Positions 14,101 through 25,300 of a stretch of DNA of 64,000 nt are shown here, in pieces. Position 1 is the first letter of the stretch. Each line of letters begins with the position of its first letter. The notes under the pieces were generated by a model that was not told the origin of the DNA, ran no database searches, and was given only the letters and a program-made list of their open reading frames with translations. The stretch is from Pomacea canaliculata (Eukaryota; Mollusca; Gastropoda; Architaenioglossa; Ampullariidae). Position numbers and translations under genes: made by a program. The DNA lies in assembly GCF_003073045.1 (NCBI RefSeq), contig NC_037592.1, positions 8,410,047 to 8,474,046 of the forward strand. Reading direction: 5' to 3'.

Positions 14101-15079
14101 GCAGTATACAAAGCATGTGTATATACATATGTATATATAAATACTACAAAAAATCTGAGCAAACTCCTTCACAACATTGTGTTTCCCAGCGGCCATAAGG
14201 CAGTCCCCTCGCCGCCTGACTGGGTCTGTAGAGGTAGGAGACCAGTACCACTTCCACCTGGAGTCACAGAGCAGCAGGTGTGCCCCCAACGACACGGGGG
14301 GCATCGACATGCGGGCGACAACTCAGTGGGTGGACGGGACAGTGAAAGTTGTGGCTGAAGCCCTCAACATCCCAGTGAGCAGGTGACTAGTCATTTATTT
14401 CCTTCCTGTTTAGTCTCCATTCTCCCAGCTCATTGGCGTTCTTCTATAGTTTAGAGATACAACTTTTCGTGTCAGATGAATGAAAGACTTACTGAACGAT
14501 AAACAAATTGTTGCATGATGAGTTTTGCTAAAACAAGACAGAACTTTTCCAAAATTATCTGTAGTACCTTCATGCTTCTAATGAAAAAGGTTTTTTGTTT
14601 CCATTTCAGCGTGAACCTGGAGGTCGAACGCCTCGGTGGTGCATTCGGAGGAAAAGCTTTCCGCAATTCAATCGTCTCTGGAGCGTGCGCTTTGGCTGCC
14701 TACATCATGCAAAAGTAATGAAAACAGAGCTTCCCTACTTAATCACAAGCAGCAACTATACATTTGTAGTTGTTGTTGCCAATCACGTGTCAACAACATT
14801 AAACATTATGTCATGTCCAAACGCTATAGTATGTTGTGTTTGTGCTGTGCTTCGGTCCTTGGGTTGCTCTTGGTCTGCCTCGGAATCATAATCCTAAAGC
14901 CTGTCATGTTTACTCTGCAACGAAGATTTATTTACATTGGTTAGTGAATATAATATTCACACTTAGCTTCTTCTCCAGGCCCGTGCGCTTGGTCTTGGAC
15001 CTGCACACGAACATGAAGGCGCTGGGCAAACGCCATCCGGTGATTGCAGATTATGAGGTGAGGCGTTGTCTTCGGTGTT

Positions 15080-15110
<31 letters not shown>

Positions 15111-18100
15111 ATTACAAATGTTGCCTTTGTAGCAATGCAGTTTATTAAAAGACATTAGAACCTCAAATAACACGTACGAATCACAACAAAAAAATCAGGA
15201 AGCTGGGAAAGTGTTTCAAACTCTAATATTACCATTCACAAAGCACTTAAGCAGCAACATAGAACAAAAATACATGTGGCAACCTTTCTCTTAATTTTTC
15301 CCAAAACAAAAACTGACAGCACACTTTTTTCTTTCTTACACCTGGCAGGTAGGTTTCACGGAGGAGGGATATCTGAATGGAATCAAAATCACCTACTACT
15401 CTGACTGCGGTCACGCTGATGTTGACTGGACCTTGGTTTTCCTTTCCATGTTCATTGACAGCAGTGAGAGCTTTATCTTAGTTTTATACACAGATCTTTT
15501 CTGCACTTCCTTCACATGCACTAGTTTTGGTTTCCTCAGATTATAAAGATATTGTACTCAATATTAAATATATCTTCATCGACAACACCAATAGTTTTGT
15601 ATGAGTGTTATTTTTGTTTATTTTCGTTAGTAGAGAGTGTCTCTAAGCATCGAGAGTTACAATTTTTACTCTTTCACAGATTCTGTCCTTTTAACTGCAC
15701 CCTTTTCTGTTTTGAGCAACAACAAAAAAAAGTTTTCTACGGAAGAAAATGAACTGAATCGGTTTACCTTTTGACATTTTTAGCCTACTTTGTCCAAACT
15801 GGAACCTCACCCAATTACTGTAAGAACAAACAAAGCGGCCAACACCACCTGCAGAGCACCAGGTATGTAGACGTACTATAAAATATTATTTCTTTTATTA
15901 TTTTATTGATTGCTTTTTGTAAACTAAAGTTACCTGTGGTCTTATTTTAATGAAATATTAATATGATGTATAATAAGTACACTAGAAACATAAACTTGCA
16001 TCAATTTAATCATGTCAGAGAATTTAGACAATGTTACAAAGAATTTATCTTTGTCGCAGCTTACTTGTCTTATTAACTGCTTAATTTTTTTGATTAGTAA
16101 TTACCAATAAACTAGCTCTTAACAGTGCAGCTGATTTCCAGTGTCTGTATGTCATCTCTTTCCCAATTATCGGTGCGCTGTAACATTCTCTATCTCTTTC
16201 ATTCGCTTATTGCTCTTTCTTTCTTATTCATCTTACATAATATAAAACTATAAAATTTGTTTCTATCATTCATCAAAATTTTAAAAGAACGCAGAAAGAA
16301 TTAATGAATTTGCTACATTGATATAAAAGGGGAAAAAACACATAAGACAAAACTAAATAGAATTCTTTTTTCTTTTTTTTCTCGTATCTTTGAAATTCCG
16401 TGGCTGACAAAGATGCCGTGCCCTCTCAGTTCGTCTTTGATACTGTGCTGGAGCATGTTGCCAAAGCGCTTAACAAGGACCCCACTGACATTCGAAAACT
16501 TAACCTCTATCAGAGAGGACAGGTAACACTACACATCTGTCTATTAATTTAGCCATCCACAAGACTCTTTAGTGGTCTGTAGAAAAAAATTAAGAAATTT
16601 ACCGAGACGCACAAAGAAAAAATGGTCAAACAAGAAGCAATAAAAAGAAGTACTAGATGTGAGCTAAAGTTATGTATACAAGCCACCGAAAATTCGTTTT
16701 ACATCTTTCAATATGAATGTTTTCTTGGTAACAACAATTACAAATTAAGACGGCACATCATTTTTTTTTCTTTCTTCTTAGTTTTGGTCACTTAATGTAA
16801 CTAATCCAATTATAAAATTCCCTTTCGATTGTCGCTAAAAATTTGCATCTCTAGCACCTCAATGCTTCTCTACAAGATGAAGACACTGAAAATAATCATG
16901 AATTCTTTGTCAAAACTAGTTTTCACTAAATGGGTCCAGGCTGGACTACTGTAACATCCAGGAAGTTGTCTCCCAGTTAGAGAGTTCTTCTGACTTGGAA
17001 GTTCGAAAACGTCAGGTGGCCGAGTTCAATCAGGTAACAGGCAGAAAAATTAAACAACACATTTCCTTTCTTATAATTATATAAATATGTTATCAATTGA
17101 TATAATTTGACGTGTAAAAAGTCTTTTTATTGTGATAATGAATTTCAATGTTATGGCTTCATTGGAATCCACACACGCACTCACACAGATCGCATATCTT
17201 GATAAACTTAGCTAATATGTGTTTCAGGCAAACCGTTGGAAAAAACGTGGCATTTCTTTGGTTCCTACAAGATATGGGATGGGCTGGTCGGGTGGCCATT
17301 ACAGTGTGTTTGTGGCCATCTACAACTCTGACGGCTCTGTCGCAATCGAACATGGTGGCATCGACATGGGACAGGGAATCAACACGAAGGTAATCAGACT
17401 ATATTTCGCCTCGTGCAATATTTGAGAAAGTGAATGCTCACACGTGGACATCGACATGCAACTCGAAATTCCCATTGTACATCCGGGTTACATACTGTAC
17501 AGGTGGCACAGGTGTGCGCCTATGAGCTGGGTGTACCATGTCGCTGATCCGTGTCAAAAAGAATTCTTCTACTGCCAACGCCAACTCGGTCTACACCGCG
17601 GGCTCCATGGGCAGTGAACTGTGCAGCATGGTGAGTTTAATTTATTTACTTATTTTTGGTGTCACAACAAGTAGTAATTTAATGGAAGTAGTTTTTATTT
17701 TCTGGTTCACATATCCAGCGATTGCCGTTGTGTTATCTGACCACACTTATGATTATTGTTGTCTGACCACCAGGTCATTCTGTTAATACTGCTGTCTTAT
17801 CTCATAAGGTCACATTCAAATCCTGTAAATTTCCTTCTGACTATTGTGACTTCACTGGTAATAGTAATTTGTTTAACCATAGGGATTTATTAGTGTTTGT
17901 TGTTGCATTATTTCACCACAGGGAGTCATCCAGTGTTGTCAGAGACTGAAGGCGAACATGGCGCCAGTTCGGATGAGGATGCCGACAGCACCATGGAAGG
18001 ACATTGTTAGCGAGTGTTACCGCAGTGGAATCGATCTCTCAGCACATGCCTTGTAAATACGATTAAATAGCTGCTTTGATTACTACTCCTTATTTAATCT

Positions 18101-20309
18101 CAATTCCTTTAATCTAAGCTGAAGTGCAATAATCACCATATGTAGTCTCTTTGATGCACAAGGAATATGTAATAAGCTACGGACAAAAACGTGTCGGATT
18201 TTTTTCTAGTTCTTTTGGTGTGTATTGTAAATAGGTTGCTGCGATAATTTGTACAAAAGTAACGTGAAGTTAAGCGCTAACATCCTTCTAAACAATCAGA
18301 CTAGAACTAGTGAACCTGCAGACCTACCGGTCCTACGGGAAGAGGTGGAAAGAGATGTACAGTCTGAAGGGAGGAAATTCTCCTGGCGTTGACAATATTC
18401 CAGTTGAGCTGTTCAAGAGTGGGGAAGAAACTACAAAGGCCCTCACTGCTCTATGCCAAAGAGTCTTGGAACGCAAATAATGACCCCAGTCAAGGGACCA
18501 ATAACTGATTTAACTTTAAACTACATAAACCAGAAGTAGAAATGCAAGAGTTGGGCATCACATTGCGAAGTGTGTTGTCTTATACATGTATTTAGTTGTT
18601 TGACTCGTCTTTTCGTGTTGCAGCACGAACCCATTCAGCGAATACCAAACCCGTTACAGTGTGTACGCAGCTGCCCTGGCGGAGGCTGAGGTGGACATCC
18701 TCACCGGCCAGTCACAGATCAACCGCGTGGACATCTTGTACGACTGCGGGGAAAGGTCAGAGTTCATCTCTCTCTGACACTTATGGCGCCATAGCAATGT
18801 TTTGATTATCTATGTAAGCAGTGTGAGAGATGCCTCATTCTTAATAATGCCAAGATGTAATAGATAGTTTTGCGCCATTCTTATTGTGGCAATGAGTAGT
18901 TGTTTTAATCTAGTTTAGTTTGAGTCCCGAAATCGACATTGGCCAGGTAGAGGGCGGCTTTATGATGGGTGTGGGATGTCATCTTCTGGAGGAAAGCAAG
19001 TACGACCCCAAAACTGGAGTCCTTCTCACGGACGGAACTTGGGTCAGTCTTGGACATTAACTGCATATTTATTCCATAAGCGAAAAAAGGAAAACGGTTA
19101 ACATTTTTCTTTGAAAATATTAATAGCTGCGACTAAAGAATTTAACACAAACATGCGCGCACGACAATCACTATATTTTAAAATCTCAAGAAATCGGTTT
19201 GTACATGACTACTGCAATCGTTCAGCGTATAGGATACAGCAGACAAGACTTGCAATAAGTACATGGTATTTCACATAAAAACAAAAGGGAAGAAAAAGTA
19301 ACTCACTTAAATACTGAACTACACTATGCTTACTAAACTGCAGGAATACAAGCCACCCCTACCTAAAGATCTGCCTATAGATTTCCGGGTAGCCTTCCTG
19401 AGAAATGCACCCAATCCTATAGGTGTACTTCGCTCCAAAGGTAGGACAAAAACTTCCTAAAAACCGTTTCTTCTACCTGTCGACCTTAGTTCTCTTATTA
19501 TGTATAATTTACTATTGCTAAAACTAGGTTATTTAGCAGCTGATTTTACTTATTTAAAAAATATCATTTACGTTCTAATTCTAATAATACAGTCAATCAT
19601 AATTATCTCCAGTTAAAGCCAGGAAGCATGACAGGTCCCAAGTGACGCTACTTAAACAAAAAATAGACTGAATATTTGTTAAAAATGACCAAAAAAAAAC
19701 CTGATAAACAGTTTGACAGGAATTAATAATGTCAAAATGGAAAGTTTGCATTTCAAATTTATGAGGTTATTAATAGATTAGATACAGTACATAAAAAGTA
19801 TTATTTGTGAGTTATGCTTTTAATTGCATAGGAGAGTATTACTGCTTCGCTTCGATGTGTTTTCATAACAGTGGCAAAAGCATCCCACATTTCCTCGCTG
19901 ACTAAAGCAGTAAATAACATTTCCACCTAATAATCTTCTTCGTAGTCACCGGCGAACCCCGATAGCCATGAGCAGCGCCGCTGTCTTCGCCATCAAGCAC
20001 GCCGTGGAGGCTGCACGTGCCGAGATCGGCCAAGACACATACTTCACACTGAGTATGTCCCAGCAAAATAGTTTGACATTTAAAAAAAAATGTAATGTCT
20101 GACCGTGAATAATATATGTATATACCTTTATAATCCGTTTGCTTGCGATATTACAGAGACTTGATAGACGATTACCACTGAAACAAAAAACAGTTTCCAT
20201 GTTCAGTTTGACTAATAGGGTGTTCTGATTTTTAGACTCGCCAGCGCTGGTGGAACATGTCCAGAAAGCCTGTCAGGTAACTCCTGACCAGTTCACCTTT
20301 GGAAACTGA
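6805..20309 (+). CDS. Aldehyde oxidase / xanthine dehydrogenase-like molybdo-flavoenzyme, 34 exons
   Basis: Exons: 6805-6854, 7209-7348, 7923-8092, 8235-8395, 8583-8659, 8935-9017, 9202-9433, 9828-9907, 10296-10502, 10661-10763, 10966-11114, 11235-11345, 11668-11734, 11862-11962, 12198-12356, 12686-12808, 13012-13104, 13537-13594, 13845-13994, 14190-14382, 14610-14714, 14979-15057, 15349-15463, 15784-15862, 16413-16522, 16920-17033, 17228-17389, 17503-17630, 17922-18052, 18624-18755, 18919-19042, 19344-19440, 19946-20052, 20236-20309. Splice phases agree throughout. Order: a four-Cys extension (C11, C14, C34, C37); first 2Fe-2S cluster (C91, C96, C99, C121); second cluster (C161, C164, C196, C198); FAD domain (about 240-575, LVFGNSGFG); molybdenum domain (Q790, GGAFGGK at 845-851, GEP Glu near 1299). 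Ala follows GGK where xanthine dehydrogenases have Glu, which favours an aldehyde-oxidase type. The length of about 1355 residues suits the family. Exon 24 lacks two bases and exons 28 and 33 lack one each, all in short runs of one base, so it is either a recent pseudogene or an assembly-damaged intact gene. Confidence 0.88.
7548..7592. repeat. GTTT microsatellite
   Basis: About eleven GTTT units lie in intron 2 of the downstream oxidase gene. It is a simple repeat of the same unit as the longer one at 8103. Confidence 0.9.
8103..8184. repeat. Compound TTTG / CTTG microsatellite
   Basis: TTTG units (to about 8150) pass directly into CTTG units (to about 8184). The array starts 10 nt after the exon 3 donor of the downstream oxidase gene. 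The long apparent frames over it, rich in Leu, Cys and Val or in Lys, Gln and Asn, are repeat translations. Confidence 0.9.
9957..10033. repeat. Possible SINE-like 3' tail with CAT repeat
   Basis: A GC-richer stretch with the self-complementary core TGCGCATTGAGCGCA, followed by about seven CAT units, sits in intron 8 of the oxidase gene. A unique-looking body ending in a short-unit tail is typical of SINEs, but only this one copy is visible, so the class is a guess. Confidence 0.3.
15080..15110. repeat. TTG microsatellite
   Basis: About ten TTG units lie in intron 22 of the downstream oxidase gene, shortly after the donor site. Confidence 0.9.
18328..18505 (+). mobile_element. LINE reverse-transcriptase fragment
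   Basis: Translation gives pieces such as [12 protein letters not shown] and, one frame away, [15 protein letters not shown] followed by [11 protein letters not shown]. These match the N-terminal part of non-LTR reverse transcriptases (the segment with SPGxDNIPxE). It contains at least one frameshift and several stops and has no visible ends, so it is a dead fragment inside intron 29 of the oxidase gene. I cannot place it in a clade. Confidence 0.7.
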
Positions 20310-22341
20310 CTCCCTGAAAGTCTGAAGAACCACAAACGCATTGTGTTACACGGAAAGACCTGATCATTTGGGGCTACATCTGTCAAGATTAAGCCAAGTT
20401 TTTTTCCAAAATTATGCAAGATTTTCTCTTCGAGGTGTATGGCGCATTTATTTAAAGTATATGGTGCTATTGTCCTGTTTCTTAAGACTGAGTCAAAATT
20501 TAGACAATAATTTTCAGGAGTCATCAAAGCCTTGGAAAGGATTCACGAAAAATGAAATATTTCTTACAGGGCTCAATTAAAGGTGTGCAAATGATGTTCT
20601 AATTCTAATAATACAGACAGTTAATAGAATTTCTTGCTTAAAAGGTAATTTTAGGACAATAGAAATGCAATGACTGACAACATAAATTGTGTTTAATTAT
20701 ATTCATCTACCAAGTGCAAGATGCGCAGTATCTCTTTCAGCTAAGTTTTTTGAATTGAAAAAAATAAGAAAAAGGCAAATTAACGATTTAAAGATATTTA
20801 AAATCTTTTCTTCGTTCTTTTTAAAGGCTTGGAAGCTTACGTTTACATATTATTCTTTTTTTCTCTTGGATGTGGTGTCTTCTAATAAATTTCACTTGAA
20901 GTGACAGCTTTTATGAAAAGCTGGTCAAACAAGACCTTTGTCGTAATTTTTTTAAACGATAATATATTTCATTTTTCGTCAATAAAGACCTGTTTCTGAT
21001 GTTACCCTACATAAATTCATCTTCTGTCTTATTTTCATTGCAATAATCAGTGTTTCATGAGCGAAAAATGAATGAAATGAAAATGATAATGGGACTGCAA
21101 TGCACAATGAAACTTTTGTATGGAAATTTCATGGACTTTCTAACATTTAAAAAAGAAATAAATCCTGGTTTATAGAGGAACCTTGCCTTTGTTTCAATTC
21201 TGTGAGCTTCAAAACTTTTTATTTGTAAGCCACATCTTAGTAAAGTAAGTCTGCTTTGTCGATATTGTAGGAGGATGACAATGCCAGTACACATCAGCAG
21301 GGGTCAATATCCGGCTCATACAGAAAAACAAACAAGTTCACTCAATCTTAAAAAAAAAAAAAATGCTTAAAAAAAATTTAGCATGATTTTCAGCAAATAT
21401 TTTTGTACTTTTTCCTGACTTTTAATGAATTTCTTCAACTGATTTTCCAGGTACTGAAAATCTTTTTTCAAACTACACTGACTTTTCAATTTCTTCCTGA
21501 CCCACACAGACCCTGTATCAGCAAATTTATTTAGTGGAACAGAAGGATACACAACTATAAAATAAATTCTTGAGACAGTGATTTTAGTTATCCATACAAA
21601 AGCAATTATTAAAAAAAATTCACTGCTGCAGGCATTCACATGATATAAAAAGTAGATCCAGTAATATTTTCTAGAAAATTTTTAATTGTACTGCTTTAAA
21701 ACATCGAAAACAGATGGTGTAGTTGCTCCAAAGATAAATGCTTTAGGATCATCCTACAGTGTTAAGACATATATGGAGATTTTCACATTTTTATCACAGA
21801 TTCAACTCTACAAAATGTTTGTCATCACAGGCCACTGGTTGATTCAGGCATTCTCCATTCACTGTACACATTAACAAGTGCGCCCACATCGAAACTCACC
21901 TACCCACACAAGGATATATGCTTTCTTCTTTTTCATGCTATTCCGAGACTTTCACATCAAAAATCATGCAAGCCTGCAGTACCTTCCACGATACACAGAC
22001 ACTCACATTTGGAACACGAATGATCTTTTCCACAGCTAATATGAGACAAATTTTTACAATGTTAACTGCACTTCTGAATGAGCAAATTCTACACACTTTC
22101 CACGTGTGTACAAGCTTTGTTCCCACAAAACTGTTACCTGTTTACTTCTACCGAAGGCCTGCAAGATGTCTTCTAGCATTATATTTCAGCACAGCCAAAC
22201 ATCCTAGCAGTTCCCACAGAGAGATACCAGAAACAGTTTAAGTATAATGTGCTCATTGAAATGCAGCAGCAGAATCTTCCAGGTGTCTTTCCTATAACAA
22301 GAATTGCAAATTGTCATCCAGGTTAAACTGTTCCTCATATG
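20310..22341. other. Convergent spacer between the oxidase gene and the ZXD-like gene
   Basis: This holds the 3' flank of the downstream oxidase (to about 21200) and, on the other strand, the 3' UTR of the ZXD-like gene. AATAAA occurs at 20981 and 21157. On the minus strand an AATAAA-type signal is possible near 21525. The region is AT-rich, and none of the short reading frames resembles a protein family. Confidence 0.6.
21157..21162 (+). terminator. Poly(A) signal AATAAA, downstream oxidase copy
   Basis: AATAAA lies 848 nt after the stop, in a context shared with the upstream copy at 5603 (AATGCACAAT upstream and GAGGAA...CTTTGTTT downstream in both). Another AATAAA at 20981 could be an earlier site. 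Confidence 0.45.
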
Positions 22342-25300
22342 TTACACAAGGTCCTGCAAATTGATTGTAGTACCAGTGAAGTGCGAAGGTGGAACTATGT
22401 CCATGATACTTGACCCTGCTCCATCTCCTAATGATCCAGCATCTCCACCCAGCCCCACTGCATCCCCACTAAATAGCACTGAATGAGGTGGATCATCCTG
22501 TAACCAGAAAAAATACTTAGTGAATCCACTCTTCTTCACAGTCCATTTTTTATAAGCAAAAGTTTCACTCAAAATGCTTTATTAATCACACACATATATA
22601 CCACCAATAACTGCAAAGGGAACCAAAGCAAAAAGAAAAATTAGCAAAATAAAACAAAAACATGCGAGATGGCCAGTGTATTTCTCACATGGCTTCAGAT
22701 TTTGAAATGGAGGGAATGATTTGTGACCCCTCAGGTTTTACCTGCAACAGCTGTGTATGGACATATGTAATTCCAGTTTCTGGGTCTCTGAAGGTGAGGC
22801 CAGACAAAGATTCTGGAGTGATGTATGAATCTTGTTCAATAGCACAAGGGTCATCTGGGTCATCATCTGTGACACATTAATAAACATTAATAACTGTTGA
22901 CGCAAACATAATCAAAACTGCCACAAACTTTAATGCATGTTCAGAATTTCAGTCCTCTTTCATTAGACAAAGACCTATGGTATTCACCTCTTGAATTTAT
23001 AAAAGAGGAGACCATCTTTTTTACCATTAGCATATATTTATTTCTTCATTCACTAAACTAGAAATCTACTACCACATACAAACACTCTAAACCATCTGCT
23101 AAAAATTTGCCTACAAATAAAATTGTAGGATGCACAGATAGAATCAAACTACCTGTCTTCATTGTAATGTCTGCATCCATAGAAGAAGAACTATGACTGC
23201 TTTCACGTTTCTGGTGCCATCTGCGGCGTGCCAAGTCACTAAGCCGATGGTTACTGCTGTAATCTGTGCGAGCTGAACCACTACGGCCCTCAAGCTTAAT
23301 GCGACTCAGCAGTGGATCTAGGAAGAAAGGATATATAATACCAATAAAATCTTACTTGAGTTAAGCTGGATCTTAATAATGATAGAGATAACTTGTATTG
23401 CACATTGTACCTCTACACAACAGAGTTTGATGAACTAATATTTGATTATTATGTTCAAACTCTGTACAATCATAAGCATATGAAGGTTTTGTGCAGCTCT
23501 CCTTCCAATAACGTGGCAAGTAAAGTACATTATGTTGGTGGGGAAAAAAAAAACTATCATGAGATAAACGCGATAAACAGGGTTGGCTGAAGGCGCCCCG
23601 CTCGCTTGTCTCTGTGTATGACTAGTACGACTGAAGTATTGTTGTAATCTGTGTGTAAATGAATTAAAACATAAGAGAGGCAAGTACTGAAACCTTTAGA
23701 AGTTCAACTATGAATTACTTAACTTTAAAGGCTGAAAAAGTCAACCAATCAGGTATTTCGTTATGTTTGAAAGATTCTGTGTTTAAGCGCCATCTTAAAT
23801 TCGTTTATCGGTTACTCAATTCAACATGGATTTGTACTCAAACTGAAAATAAGAAGAAAACAGTAATATTTAAATTCAAATGTATATTCTAATAAAATAT
23901 GTTTGTTTGGTACTTTATGTTTGTTTATATCATGTAATTAATTTTTTTTTTAATTTCTAACGGCTGAACTACTTTCCGATTTGTGAATTCTCTGTCGCAC
24001 ACTATTACAATCTTTCATTTGATTTTACTACCAGTAAAGAAAACCTATATTTCTTAAAATTTACACCATGTAAATGTTTTAAAAATGCTTTTTAAAACGG
24101 ATGACCACCGATAATTGTTAATGTTGAAGGTTAATAGGTATAAATTTTTTAAAATACCGGTCGAAATTTCACTTTTTGCCTCGTCAGCTGGTAGCAAAGC
24201 GCACTTTCTCCCTACAGAAAGAAAGAGTCAAATTAACAGGATATCAATATGAAATACAATAGGGGAAGGGTGTTAAATAAAACCCCTCTTATTGAAACAC
24301 AAACATATACACATAGCTTAACCATGGACAACACAGGACTATGGCAAGAATGGGGTTATTGAAAGGCATTTCTGAAACAAAGTCTTTTATGCCTTCTTGG
24401 TTGCTCTTAAAAGCATGCTGTGAACTTACCTAGAGAAATCTTGGGTTGTGCATTCAATCCATGGTCTGGTTCTGGTGTATCCATATCAATGGTGACAGGT
24501 GTAGACAAGAGTTGGTTTACAGTCATACTTGTCAGCTGGCTAGAATACAGGTCCTCCCCTCCCTCTCCTAGTTGAGATGATTCTATTCCCATCATATCAC
24601 CTAAGAAATACCAAAATCTCTTTAAATTCAAAAAGTTTCTACTTCACTGAAAAGGCTGATAAGCTGCAGAAGAAAAAAGGCTACAGTTGGCAAAAGAAAA
24701 TGATTCGCAATTCTCAGCTCCTTAAGAAGCCTCTAATCCTTATAAGTGCACCAAACACTGATCAATGAGTTAAAGAAGTCAAAGACTCAGCAAGATGAAA
24801 GAAAGACTACTCAATGACCGTAATAACAAGTTGCTATAGCAAATTTATAATGAATTCTACAAATAGCATCTGATGGAATGAGTCAAAGAAATCTCTCAGC
24901 CACTTCAAGACATACCCGTGTTAGTTGCATCCGCTTCATCATCATCCCCATCTGCTTCTTCATTTGTGCCTACAAGTTGCTGCGCAATGTCAGCCAGACC
25001 CTGTAAACTGCCACCTAGTAATAAAACACAAATGTTACTGTTAACTATTCCAGCTCTAGCAGAATCTTGCTGCAGCATAGAACTTTGTCATTAACAGAAT
25101 GTTGGAAACATGACCATTTTATAACACCTCTTAGTCAATGAAGAATATCACCAAAACTTCATCGGTAACATTAGAGTCTTTTTGCTTTACAGTTTCACAT
25201 TTGACCAAAGCAACTGTGCAACTTACCTTCAGATGAGGAAAGGTGCTGCTTGAATATATGATTTCGGAGTGACACTTTTCTGCTGTATTTCTTGAAACAC

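Noticed and set aside
17541-17560. TGA in exon 28 of the oxidase as a recoded (selenocysteine) codon
   Set aside because: The sister copy has one more base just before it, which restores the family frame; a one-base gap explains the TGA and no hairpin of the required kind was sought or needed.
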